Part shown: positions 8,373 through 16,055 of the stretch, one piece after another
Position numbering within the stretch: position 1 is the first letter of the stretch
Layout: each line of letters begins with the position of its first letter
Assembly: GCA_027486035.1 (NCBI GenBank)
Contig: JAIXPX010000040.1
Location: 1 to 33,658 of the forward strand
Origin: Erythrobacteraceae bacterium
Lineage (GTDB): Bacteria > Pseudomonadota > Alphaproteobacteria > Sphingomonadales > Sphingomonadaceae
Direction: 5' to 3'
DNA length: 33,658 bases
Translations under genes and position numbers: made by a program
Notes under the pieces: model-generated
Told to the model about the DNA's origin: nothing
What the model saw: only the letters and a program-made list of their open reading frames with translations
The model's database searches: none

Positions 8373-9893
8373 TCAGTAGCGGGTTTCGTAGGTGACCCGG
8401 AACACCCGCTCGCCCGAGGCGGGGACCGGCACCACGTATTTGCGGGTCTCGGCGTTGACCTGCTCGCCCTTGATCTCCTCGACCGTCACGCGCGTGTCAT
8501 CGCCCCACCAGCTGCGGGCAAGGCCGTTCTGGAACAGCGCGACCGCGACCGGCTGGGTGCGTGCGTTGGTGAGGGTGTAGCGCATGGTGGTACGCCAGAA
8601 GGTCTTGGGCCGCTCCACCGTGACGGTGGTGGCAGGCTTGCCCTTTTCGCTGACACGGTAGCGCGCCGATTTCTCCCACTCGTCCGAGGTGATCGTCTCG
8701 CGCTTTTCGACCTCCGCCTTGACGGTGATGTCGAAAGCGTCCCCGGTGGTCAGCGAAAGCTCGCTGCCCATCGGGGTGTGGCCGATGCCGTTCTCGCCGA
8801 TGAACTGCGGGGTGCCTTCGCGGTCGCGCTGGTAAAAGCGCACCGTGCCGGCCGGGAGTGCGTCGCCGAGGCCCTGATCGCGCGAGGTCGAGAAGGCGAT
8901 GCGGCTTTCGGCGTTGCTCGGTTCGCGGTCGTTCTGCTGCCAGGCAATGCTGGCCGAATAGGCCTTGCGCGCCGGGACCGCCTGCACATCGAGGAAGCTC
9001 ACCTGCTTGGTCTGGGCATTGGCGATGGTGGTGGGGCCCTTGATCGGGTAGAGGTAGAAATCGCCGAGCCGCTCGCGGTCGGGCGCCTCGGTGCCGGCGC
9101 GGGTGAGGCCGCGCTGGCTGTAGCCGCCGCGCCCGCCATCGAAGGGATTGCCCGCGACCAGCACCGTGTCGGCCTTGTGGAAGGTGGTGCCGGTAGTGTT
9201 GGTGAGCGTCACCCAGCCCTGCATGTCGATGGTGCCCGCGCTCTCGTTGTAGAGCGCCACATAGTCCGCGCTCCAGCCGAGCCCGTTGGTGAGATAGCGC
9301 AAGGAGACAGGGCGCCTGCCGCCGCGGGCCGAATCGAGGTTGACCGAAAGCGTCGGACGGGCGCGCAGGCCGGGGGGCACGCGGTCGAAGATCACCCGCA
9401 CCGGCAGGCCGTCATCGCGCAGCACCTCGATGCGCTCGCCGATCTGGATGACCACGCCGCCCGCGACCGAGAGCACCCTGGCGCGCTCGCGGGTCTCGGC
9501 ACCGGTTGCAGGGTTGGTGCGCAGCAGGGTGACGGTCTGGCCGACCGCCTTCTCCATCAGCTTGGAGGGGGTGAGCAGGTCATAGTCGAAATTCTGCTCG
9601 ATGATGGTGGTGTTCGCCGCCGCGAAGCTCAGCGTTTGGGGCTGGATGGTCGCCGAGACATCGGGGAATTCGATCCGGCTGCGGCCATTGGCAATATCGA
9701 TCTGGCGCACGTCCTGCACCAGCGCGAGGCTGTCGTTGTAGATGGTGAGGGAAAGGTCGCCCTGTGCGCTGGCCTCGGGGTCGGGCACGGCTTCGGCAGG
9801 TGCGGACTGGGCCACGGCTCCGCCGGCCAGCAGGACGGCGAGCGACACGCCGCAGGCGGCAGCGCTCCATCTGGTCCAAGCGCTTGCGATCAT
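8373..9893 (-). CDS. Secreted DUF4139 domain-containing protein (first of a tandem pair)
   Basis: A 506-residue protein with a signal peptide (residues 1-28, ending AGGAVA before QSAPAEA), so exported. It matches its downstream neighbour along most of its length: LSLTIYNDSLALVQDVRQI, RTNPATGAETRERARV, DRVPPGLRARPTLSVNLDSA, NGLGWSADYVALYNESAG. The C-terminus carries YTLTNARTQPVAVALFQNG and VTVEEIKGEQVNAET, typical of the DUF4139 end. The start at 9893 has a strong ribosome-binding site (AGGAGGGA) 6 bases upstream. The two genes form a duplicated pair in one operon that begins in the 102-bp gap after cckA. It lacks the proline-rich insert of the second copy. Function unknown. Confidence 0.75.
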   Translation of the reverse strand: MIASAWTRWSAAACGVSLAVLLAGGAVAQSAPAEAVPDPEASAQGDLSLTIYNDSLALVQDVRQIDIANGRSRIEFPDVSATIQPQTLSFAAANTTIIEQNFDYDLLTPSKLMEKAVGQTVTLLRTNPATGAETRERARVLSVAGGVVIQIGERIEVLRDDGLPVRVIFDRVPPGLRARPTLSVNLDSARGGRRPVSLRYLTNGLGWSADYVALYNESAGTIDMQGWVTLTNTTGTTFHKADTVLVAGNPFDGGRGGYSQRGLTRAGTEAPDRERLGDFYLYPIKGPTTIANAQTKQVSFLDVQAVPARKAYSASIAWQQNDREPSNAESRIAFSTSRDQGLGDALPAGTVRFYQRDREGTPQFIGENGIGHTPMGSELSLTTGDAFDITVKAEVEKRETITSDEWEKSARYRVSEKGKPATTVTVERPKTFWRTTMRYTLTNARTQPVAVALFQNGLARSWWGDDTRVTVEEIKGEQVNAETRKYVVPVPASGERVFRVTYETRY

Positions 9894-9995
9894 CGGTCCC
9901 TCCTCGTGCTGGTGGAGAGAGATGAACGACTGCGGCGCTTACTCCAAGGTGAACGGAGCGGTTCTGCCGCCCAAACAGCGCGCTCTGCCGCGAGG

Positions 9996-12494
9996 TCAGG
10001 TGCCTTGGGTCGCCTCTGCCTCGCGCAGCACCGCGCCGACCTTGTCGCCGATCGCGGCGACGCTGAAGGGCTTGGCGATGAAGTGCATGTCGGGGATGTC
10101 GATATCGCGCCGGAGCTGCTCCTCGGCATAGCCCGACATGAACAGCACCGGCATCTGCGGCCGGCGCGCGCGGATCGCGCGGACCATCGCGGGGCCGTCC
10201 ATCACGGGCATCACCACGTCGCTGACCACGAGGTCGAAATCTCCGCCCTCCTTGATCGCGGCGAGACCCTCCTCGCCGTTGGCGCAGGCGGTCACCTCGT
10301 AACCGGCGCGGGTCAGGGCGCGCTCCGCGACGGCGCGGACCATGTCCTCGTCCTCGACCAGCAGCACCTTGCCGCCTGCCGACCAGTCGGAGGAGACCGG
10401 CGGGGCGGGCTGGCGCTTTCTGGGCATCTCACCGCGGTGGACGGGCAGATAGACGGTGAAACTCGCGCCGGTGGGGTGGCCGGCATTGTCGGTGAGATTG
10501 TCGGCGAAAATGAACCCGCCCGACTGCTTGACGATCCCGTAGGCGGTCGAAAGGCCGAGGCCGGTGCCCTTGCCCTGTTCCTTGGTGGTGAAGAAGGGCT
10601 CGAAGAGTTTGGGCAGGATGTGGGGCGGGATGCCCCCGCCGGTGTCCTGCACGATCAGCACGGTGTAATCGGCCGCCGGCAGCACCTCCGAACCGAGCTG
10701 GATCACCTGCTTGGCCTTGAGGCTGCGGGTGAACAGCGAGATGCGCCCCTGCCGCGCCCCGCGCGACTGGATCGCGTCCCTTGCGTTGACCGCGAGGTTC
10801 ATGATCACCTGCTCGAGCTGCTGGGGGTCGGCGCGCACCGGCCCGAGATTGCGGTCGTGCTGGACGTAATAGGTGATCTTCTCGCCCAGCAGCCGCTTGA
10901 TCAGCGGGCTCACCTCGCTCACCACGTCGGGCAGCTGGATGACCTGGGGCCGCAGCGTCTGCTGGCGCGAGAAGGCGAGCAGCTGCCGGGTCAGGGAGGC
11001 GGCGCGGTTGGAGTTGGCGCGGATCTGCTGGATATCGTCGTAGTCGCTGTCGCCCGGGATATGGCGCAGCAGCATCAGATCGCAGGTGCCGATGATCGCG
11101 GTCAGCACGTTGTTGAAATCATGCGCGACACCGCCGGCGAGCTGGCCCACGGCCTGCATCTTGGTCGCCTGCGCGACCTGGCGGCGCAGCTGGTTCTCCT
11201 GGCTGGTGTCGGCAAGGCTCAGCAGCACCGCCGCCTCGCCCAGTCCGCGCACTCCGGCAATGCCGAGCGAGACCGGCTCCTCGGGGCTGTTCGTCAGTCG
11301 CACTGCGACATCGCCGCTGGTCGATGGCCCGCGCCCGTGGCGACGCACCGCATCCGACAGCGCCGCCTTGTCCTCGCGCAACACCAGATCGGTGGGGAAG
11401 ACCGGCAGGCCCCGCCCCTCGCGGCCGACCGAGCGCAGGAAGGCCTCGTTGCCGAACAGGAAGCGCCCGTCGCGGTCGGTCATCGCCAGACCGAGCGGCA
11501 GCTGGGCAAGCAGCGCATCGAGCTGCGCCACGCCCGCCTGCGCCGCCCCGTCAAAGCCCGAACCGATCCCGACGCCGCTGTCGATCAGCAGCATCAGCGA
11601 GGTTGCCTCGTCAGGCCCGGGAGGCGTGTCGCGCTCGACCGGGTCGACCAGCGCCACATCGACCAGCGTCTGCGGCGTGCCGCCCCGCCCCTCGCGCGCA
11701 AAGAAGATGCGATCGCGTTCGTCGGAGCGCAGGAAGCTCACGAAATCCTGCCCCACAAGGCTCGCGCGTTCGTCCCCGGCGGCACGCTCGGCGAAGCCGG
11801 CGCTCACCGCGCGGATCACCCCACCCGAGGTGGTGATCGCGGTCTCGATCCCGGCGCGGCTCAGCATCATGCCGAAGGGGCCGGACAGATCGAGACCCTG
11901 AAGGCCCGACCCGCTGGCGCGCACGATCGGCTTCAGCCGCCAGACCAGATGGTCCTCGCCGCGCCCTGCGCGCGTTGCCGCAATATGCCACCGGGTTTCG
12001 TCCGTCGCCTCGACCTCGTCGAGCTTTGCCGACCCGTCGCGCCACGCCGCCCGCGCCAGCAAGGTCACCGCGTCGCGCGCTGCGTCGGTCAGCGGCAGGA
12101 GCGGAGGCGCGGCACCCGCACCGAAAATGTCGAGGAAGAAGTGGTTGGCGCAGACCATGCGGTTGGCCCGGTCGGTGATCGCTATCGCCTCGCCCGGCCG
12201 CTCGATCGCCGCGACCGTGACGCTCCAGTCGGGCGCTGCCGCCGCCTCCAGCCCGGGCCTTGCCCCCATCCGGTCGAGCAACAGCACGCCGCCCAGCAAG
12301 ACGCCGGCCGCAAGCACGAAGGCCAGCGCGACAAGGCCGCTGCCGGTGGCGAACCAGAGAATGCCCGCACTGGCGACCAAGCCCGCGGCAAGCCCGCCCA
12401 GAAGCTGCGCCGGAGGCGGATCGAACACGGCGGCGGCCTCGTCGGTGACGAGGGACTTGGCGGATTCGGGACCGGGGCCGGGGCGGCGTGACAA
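9996..12494 (-). CDS. cckA: Cell-cycle hybrid sensor histidine kinase CckA
   Basis: An 832-residue membrane kinase which, in alphaproteobacteria, feeds phosphate through ChpT to the master regulator CtrA (family knowledge). Residues about 30-75 form two transmembrane helices. Two PAS-like regions follow, the second around LDALLAQLPLGLAMTDRDGRFLFGN. The HisKA box GGVAHDFNNVLTAI places the phospho-acceptor histidine at residue 458. The ATPase part shows NLAVNARDAI, DTGGGIPP and GKGTGLGLSTAYGIVKQSGG. The receiver domain begins VLLVEDEDMVRAVAERA with phospho-acceptor Asp759 in VVSDVVMPVMDG and ends IAKPFSV. The start is TTG at 12494 with AGGAG ten bases upstream. It follows the DUF2062 gene by 66 bp and is probably in the smpB-DUF2062-cckA transcript. 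Confidence 0.92.
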   Translation of the reverse strand: MSRRPGPGPESAKSLVTDEAAAVFDPPPAQLLGGLAAGLVASAGILWFATGSGLVALAFVLAAGVLLGGVLLLDRMGARPGLEAAAAPDWSVTVAAIERPGEAIAITDRANRMVCANHFFLDIFGAGAAPPLLPLTDAARDAVTLLARAAWRDGSAKLDEVEATDETRWHIAATRAGRGEDHLVWRLKPIVRASGSGLQGLDLSGPFGMMLSRAGIETAITTSGGVIRAVSAGFAERAAGDERASLVGQDFVSFLRSDERDRIFFAREGRGGTPQTLVDVALVDPVERDTPPGPDEATSLMLLIDSGVGIGSGFDGAAQAGVAQLDALLAQLPLGLAMTDRDGRFLFGNEAFLRSVGREGRGLPVFPTDLVLREDKAALSDAVRRHGRGPSTSGDVAVRLTNSPEEPVSLGIAGVRGLGEAAVLLSLADTSQENQLRRQVAQATKMQAVGQLAGGVAHDFNNVLTAIIGTCDLMLLRHIPGDSDYDDIQQIRANSNRAASLTRQLLAFSRQQTLRPQVIQLPDVVSEVSPLIKRLLGEKITYYVQHDRNLGPVRADPQQLEQVIMNLAVNARDAIQSRGARQGRISLFTRSLKAKQVIQLGSEVLPAADYTVLIVQDTGGGIPPHILPKLFEPFFTTKEQGKGTGLGLSTAYGIVKQSGGFIFADNLTDNAGHPTGASFTVYLPVHRGEMPRKRQPAPPVSSDWSAGGKVLLVEDEDMVRAVAERALTRAGYEVTACANGEEGLAAIKEGGDFDLVVSDVVMPVMDGPAMVRAIRARRPQMPVLFMSGYAEEQLRRDIDIPDMHFIAKPFSVAAIGDKVGAVLREAEATQGT

Positions 12495-12560
12495 GGCGGC
12501 AAGGCTCCTGGGGCAGGATGATATCGCCCGGGGTGCGTTCCCGGGCTGCGGAGATGCTTC

Positions 12561-13175
12561 CTACTGCGCCTCGAGCCGCTGGTCGAGCCGCGCTTCCATC
12601 GCCTTCAACCGTCTGGCCCGCTTGCGGGACACGACAGCGCGCCACACGCCGACCGACAGGAAATAGCCGACCAGAGGCGTCACGAACGACAGGACCAGAT
12701 AGCCCACCACGGTCGCGCCGGCGACCTGATAGGCATCGACCAGCAAGGCCCAGGTGCCGCCGCTCGATGCCTTGGCGGTCGCCAGCGCCGGCGCTGCGGC
12801 ATCGATGCGCAGCACGAAATCGCCGATCTTGTAGGCAATCGCCATCCAGAAGGGCAGCGTGAAGGGGTTGGTGACAAAGGTCACCAGCGCTGCGAGCGGC
12901 ACATTGGCGCGGATCGGCAGCGCGAGAAAGGCCGACAGGAAAATCTGCCCGATGGGGATGATGAAAGCCGCAAACAGCCCGAGCGCCACCCCGCGCGGCA
13001 CCGAGCGGCGGGTGAAGCGCCACAATTCGGGCGAGAGGAAGCGGTGCGCGATGGGGGCCAGATACTTGTTCTGCGCCATATCCTCGCGAGTCGGGGTGTT
13101 CTTGCGAACGACCTCGCCCACCCATGCCTTGGCCCGCGCCCGAAGGCGGCCTCTGGACGGCGGACGCGCGCTCAT
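12561..13175 (-). CDS. DUF2062 domain-containing membrane protein
   Basis: A 204-residue protein with DUF2062 features: an N-terminal basic segment, LWRFTRRSVPRGVALGLFAAFIIP, then FLALPIRANVPLAALVTFVTNPFTLPFWMAIAYKIG, and a last membrane segment (VVGYLVLSFVTPLVGYFLSV) before a basic tail (SRKRARRLKAMEARL). Three to four membrane helices are visible. I chose ATG at 13175 (MSARPPSRG), which overlaps the stop of the mini-ORF upstream as ATGA; the frame is open 25 codons further upstream but without family likeness. The biochemical role of the family is unknown. Its place between smpB and cckA is, as I recall, common in sphingomonads. Confidence 0.85.
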   Translation of the reverse strand: MSARPPSRGRLRARAKAWVGEVVRKNTPTREDMAQNKYLAPIAHRFLSPELWRFTRRSVPRGVALGLFAAFIIPIGQIFLSAFLALPIRANVPLAALVTFVTNPFTLPFWMAIAYKIGDFVLRIDAAAPALATAKASSGGTWALLVDAYQVAGATVVGYLVLSFVTPLVGYFLSVGVWRAVVSRKRARRLKAMEARLDQRLEAQ

Positions 13176-13300
13176 GCGCAGGCTCCGTTCAGGCGCAGGC
13201 AGGCGACAGAATCGCGGATGATCGATGGAGCCAGCATGACGAGTGCCCATATGGGTAGCACCGCGAGACTGACCAGTAGGTGAATCGCTGCCCCGTACAT
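13172..13300 (-). CDS. 42-residue putative single-span membrane peptide
   Basis: This minus-strand frame runs from ATG (13300-13298) to TGA (13174-13172) and its stop overlaps the DUF2062 start as ATGA, a translational-coupling arrangement. It encodes MYGAAIHLLVSLAVLPIWAL, a hydrophobic stretch long enough to span the membrane, continuing VMLAPSIIRDSVACLRLNGACA. It fills the gap between smpB and DUF2062, where no other gene is seen. The weak points are that the nearest Shine-Dalgarno-like GGAG lies about 14 bases from the ATG, overlapping the smpB stop, and that no family is recognised. Confidence 0.45.
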   Translation of the reverse strand: MYGAAIHLLVSLAVLPIWALVMLAPSIIRDSVACLRLNGACA

Positions 13301-13318
13301 TTTTTGGTGCGGTGCTCC

Positions 13319-13801
13319 TCAGCCGCGCTCGCGCATCAGGCGCGCCTTGTCGCGCTTCCAGTCGCGTTCCTTGATGCTGGCGCGCTTGTCGTGGGTCTGC
13401 TTGCCCTTGGCGAGCGCAAGCTCGACCTTGGCGCGGCCGGTCCGGTTGAAATAGACCGAGAGCGGCACCAGCGTCATGCCCTTCCTCTCGACCGCTCCCA
13501 CAAACTTCTCGATCTCGCGTTCATGGAGCAGCAGCTTGCGCGGGCGGCGCGGTTCATGGTTGAGCCGGTTGCCATGGCTGTATTCGGGGATGTTGGCATT
13601 GATCAGCCAGACCTGCCCGTCCTTGACCTCGGCATAGCTCTCCGCAATCGAAGCCTCGCCCGCCCGCAGCGCCTTCACCTCGGTGCCCTGCAAGGCGAGC
13701 CCGGCCTCGTAGGTGTCCTCGATATAGTAGTCGAACCGCGCGCGGCGGTTCTCGGCAACGATCTTGAGCTTGTCGAAGGTGACGGGTTTGGGACGGGCCA
13801 T
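13319..13801 (-). CDS. smpB: SsrA-binding protein SmpB
   Basis: A 160-residue RNA-binding protein that brings tmRNA to stalled ribosomes for trans-translation. The family's oligonucleotide-binding barrel is evident in [53 protein letters not shown] and [14 protein letters not shown]. The C-terminal tail [29 protein letters not shown] is the basic helix that enters the decoding centre. The length is typical. It begins at 13801 ([11 protein letters not shown]), divergent from the deacylase gene at 13904, and is the first gene of the run toward cckA. The tmRNA gene itself was not found in this window. Confidence 0.96.
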   Translation of the reverse strand: MARPKPVTFDKLKIVAENRRARFDYYIEDTYEAGLALQGTEVKALRAGEASIAESYAEVKDGQVWLINANIPEYSHGNRLNHEPRRPRKLLLHEREIEKFVGAVERKGMTLVPLSVYFNRTGRAKVELALAKGKQTHDKRASIKERDWKRDKARLMRERG

Positions 13802-13903
13802 AAGGCGGCGCGATGTAGTGGCTGGGGAGGCAAAAAGCGAGGAGATTTGCGCTTTCCTGCGCTGCAGCTACCTTGGCACGGGGACAAGCGGGAGAGCGCG
13901 CGG

Positions 13904-14968
13904 ATGGATGTGGCACAAGCCTTCGTTATCGCCGGCCAGAGCATCGCGCCCGGCTCTTCGGCGGACGTCGCCTTTCCGATCACCACCATGGCGACAGGCA
14001 CCACCTCCTCTCTCGCGGTGCGGGTGCTGCACGGGGCGCGGCCCGGCCCGGCGGTGTTCGTCAGCGCGGCAATCCATGGAGACGAGATCATCGGCACCGC
14101 CGTCGTCCAGCGGCTCGCCCAGCAATTGAAGCCCGAGGCGCTGGCGGGGACGGTGCTGCTGGTGCCGGTCGCCAATATCTTCGGTTTCATCGGCCATTCG
14201 CGCTACCTGCCCGACCGCCGCGATCTCAACCGCTCCTTCCCGGGAAGCCCCGGCGGTTCGCTGGCGGGGCAGCTTGCGCATATCTTCTATCGCGAGGTGG
14301 TGGGGCGTTGCCAGCTGGGGATCGACATCCACTCGGCGGCGATCCACCGCTACAACCTGCCCCAGGTCCGCATCGCCGCAGGCAACCGCCGGCTGGTCGA
14401 ACTGGCGATGGCCTTCGGTGCGCCGGTGATCATCGAGAGCCCCTTGCGCGACGGGAGCTTGCGCGATCTTGCCCAGCAACAGGGCGTCGACATGCTGCTG
14501 ATGGAAGCGGGCGAGGCGCTGCGCTTCGACCGCCTGTCGATCGAGACCGGGGTTGAGGGGGTGACGCGGGTGCTCGCCCATCTCGGCATGATCGAGGCCG
14601 ATGACGGGCTCACCACGGTCGGCATCCCGGCCCGCGCCAACCGCTCGGTGTGGGTCAGGGCGCCGCGCGGCGGGGTGGCGCAGATGGTGCGCGAGAGCGG
14701 CGATCCGGTGAGGACGGGCGATATTCTCGCACGGGTCGCGGGGCTGTTCGGCGAGGAGGCCGAGGAGCTGGTCAGCCCGGTCGATGGCATCGTGATCGGC
14801 CACGCGACCCTTCCCGTGGTCCACCAGGGCGACGCGCTGTTCCACATCGCCGCGATCGACCACCCCGAGCGGGTCGGCCGCCAGATCGATTCGATCACCG
14901 AGGCGATCCTGGCGAGCGAGCCGCAGGGCAGCGCGCAGGGGATGCTCGACGAGGACGAGGTGGCTTAG
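13904..14968 (+). CDS. Succinylglutamate desuccinylase/aspartoacylase-family zinc hydrolase
   Basis: A 354-residue M14-like metallo-deacylase or amidase. Zinc ligands are visible as SAAIHGDE (His58, Glu61) and IDIHS (His143), and the substrate-binding block DLNRSFPG lies between them. The C-terminal part (APRGGVAQMVRESGDPVRTGDILARV, then ELVSPVDGIVIGHAT) resembles a barrel-sandwich/lipoyl-like fold, usual in the long AstE-like branch. The start at 13904 follows GGGAG by about 10 bases. It stands alone on the plus strand between smpB and dapA, and a long palindrome follows its stop. The exact acyl-amino-acid substrate cannot be told; no other arginine-catabolic gene is near. Confidence 0.85.
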   Translation: MDVAQAFVIAGQSIAPGSSADVAFPITTMATGTTSSLAVRVLHGARPGPAVFVSAAIHGDEIIGTAVVQRLAQQLKPEALAGTVLLVPVANIFGFIGHSRYLPDRRDLNRSFPGSPGGSLAGQLAHIFYREVVGRCQLGIDIHSAAIHRYNLPQVRIAAGNRRLVELAMAFGAPVIIESPLRDGSLRDLAQQQGVDMLLMEAGEALRFDRLSIETGVEGVTRVLAHLGMIEADDGLTTVGIPARANRSVWVRAPRGGVAQMVRESGDPVRTGDILARVAGLFGEEAEELVSPVDGIVIGHATLPVVHQGDALFHIAAIDHPERVGRQIDSITEAILASEPQGSAQGMLDEDEVA

Positions 14969-14974
14969 GAAGAG

Positions 14975-15060
14975 CCCACCCCTGGCCCCTCCGGCAAGCG
15001 GGAGGGGAACGATCAGCGCGAGAACCTCCCCTTCCGCTTGCCGGAGGGGCCGGGGGTGGG
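14975..15060. repeat. Long imperfect palindrome (REP-like / bidirectional terminator)
   Basis: Bases 14975-15007 pair with 15028-15060 over 33 positions with only two G-U type mismatches (core GGCCCCTCCGGCAAGCGG). A 20-nt spacer separates the arms. It lies between the convergent deacylase and dapA genes, where such a hairpin would stop transcription from both sides. The sequence type recalls dispersed GC-rich intergenic repeats of sphingomonad genomes. Confidence 0.8.
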
Positions 15061-15070
15061 CAAGTCCGCC

Positions 15071-15958
15071 CTACCCTTCCAGCACTCCGGCAGAGACCAG
15101 CGCCTCGTCCACAGCCTTCTTCGCCTCCTCCGAGCACGCGACCAGCGGCAGGCGCACCTCGGGTTCGATCCACGGGTGGACGCGGGACAGGGCATATTTC
15201 ACCGGCGCAGGGGATGCGTCGGAGAACATCGCATAGTGGAGCGGGAAGAGGCGGTCATTGAGCTGCCGCGCCTTCTTCAATTCGTTGGCCGCGATGGCCT
15301 CGTGGAACTCGGCGCACAGCTTGGGCGCGACATTGGCCGTCACCGAAATGCACCCGCGCCCACCCGCCGCGGCATGGGGCAGCCACAGCTCGTCATTGCC
15401 CGACAGCTGGCAGAACTCGCGCCCGATGCCCATGCGGTGATCGGCGACGCGGCTGAGATCGCCGCTCGCGTCCTTGATGGCAATGATCCGGTCGGGATAT
15501 TTCCGCACCAGCTCGACCACCGTGTCATCGAGAATATCGGTCACCGTGCGCGCGGGCACGTTGTAGAGAACGATCGGCAGGTCGCAGTTTTCGGCGAGGT
15601 AGCTGAAATGGGCGATCAGCCCGCGCTGGCTCGGACGGTTGTAATAGGGGGCAACGCACAGGCCCGCCGCCGCACCTGCCTTTTTGGCGAAGTTCATGTG
15701 GAGCTGGGCGTTGCGGGTGTCGTTCGAGCCGCAGCCCGCGATCACCGGCACGCGGCCCGCGGCCTGCTCGATGCAGACCTCGATCACGCGGTGGTGCTCG
15801 GCGTTCGAGAGCGTCGAGGCTTCCCCCGTCGTGCCGCAGGGGACGAGCGCGGCGCTGCCGTTCTCGATCTGCCAGTCGACCAGCCGCCGGAAGGCCGCCT
15901 CGTCGAAGGCTCCGCTGCGGAAAGGGGTCACCAGAGCGGGAATGGAACCGCTGAACAT
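15071..15958 (-). CDS. dapA: 4-hydroxy-tetrahydrodipicolinate synthase
   Basis: A 295-residue TIM-barrel aldolase that condenses pyruvate with aspartate semialdehyde in the lysine/meso-diaminopimelate pathway, supplying peptidoglycan. Pyruvate-binding GTTGEAS is at residues 42-48, the proton-relay Tyr132 lies in LYNVPART, and the Schiff-base Lys162 in AIKDASGD. The family-like start is ATG at 15958 (MFSGSIPALVTPF); the frame is open 39 codons upstream but that part is unlike DapA. An AGGACA about 10 bases upstream may be the ribosome-binding site. It is divergent from the lytic transglycosylase gene across 97 bp. Confidence 0.95.
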   Translation of the reverse strand: MFSGSIPALVTPFRSGAFDEAAFRRLVDWQIENGSAALVPCGTTGEASTLSNAEHHRVIEVCIEQAAGRVPVIAGCGSNDTRNAQLHMNFAKKAGAAAGLCVAPYYNRPSQRGLIAHFSYLAENCDLPIVLYNVPARTVTDILDDTVVELVRKYPDRIIAIKDASGDLSRVADHRMGIGREFCQLSGNDELWLPHAAAGGRGCISVTANVAPKLCAEFHEAIAANELKKARQLNDRLFPLHYAMFSDASPAPVKYALSRVHPWIEPEVRLPLVACSEEAKKAVDEALVSAGVLEG

Positions 15959-16055
15959 TGCCTTTGTCCTGCCTGAATCGCTAACTATCCAAGGGGCACG
16001 GGGCGAGCCCGTCCTTCTCCACTGTTCAGCGCCTGATAAGGAGCCGATTGGCACT

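Noticed and set aside
8220..12491. Plus-strand open frame of more than 1,400 codons
   Set aside because: It lies antisense to cckA and the DUF4139 genes, all of which show clear family motifs. In high-GC DNA such shadow frames are expected.
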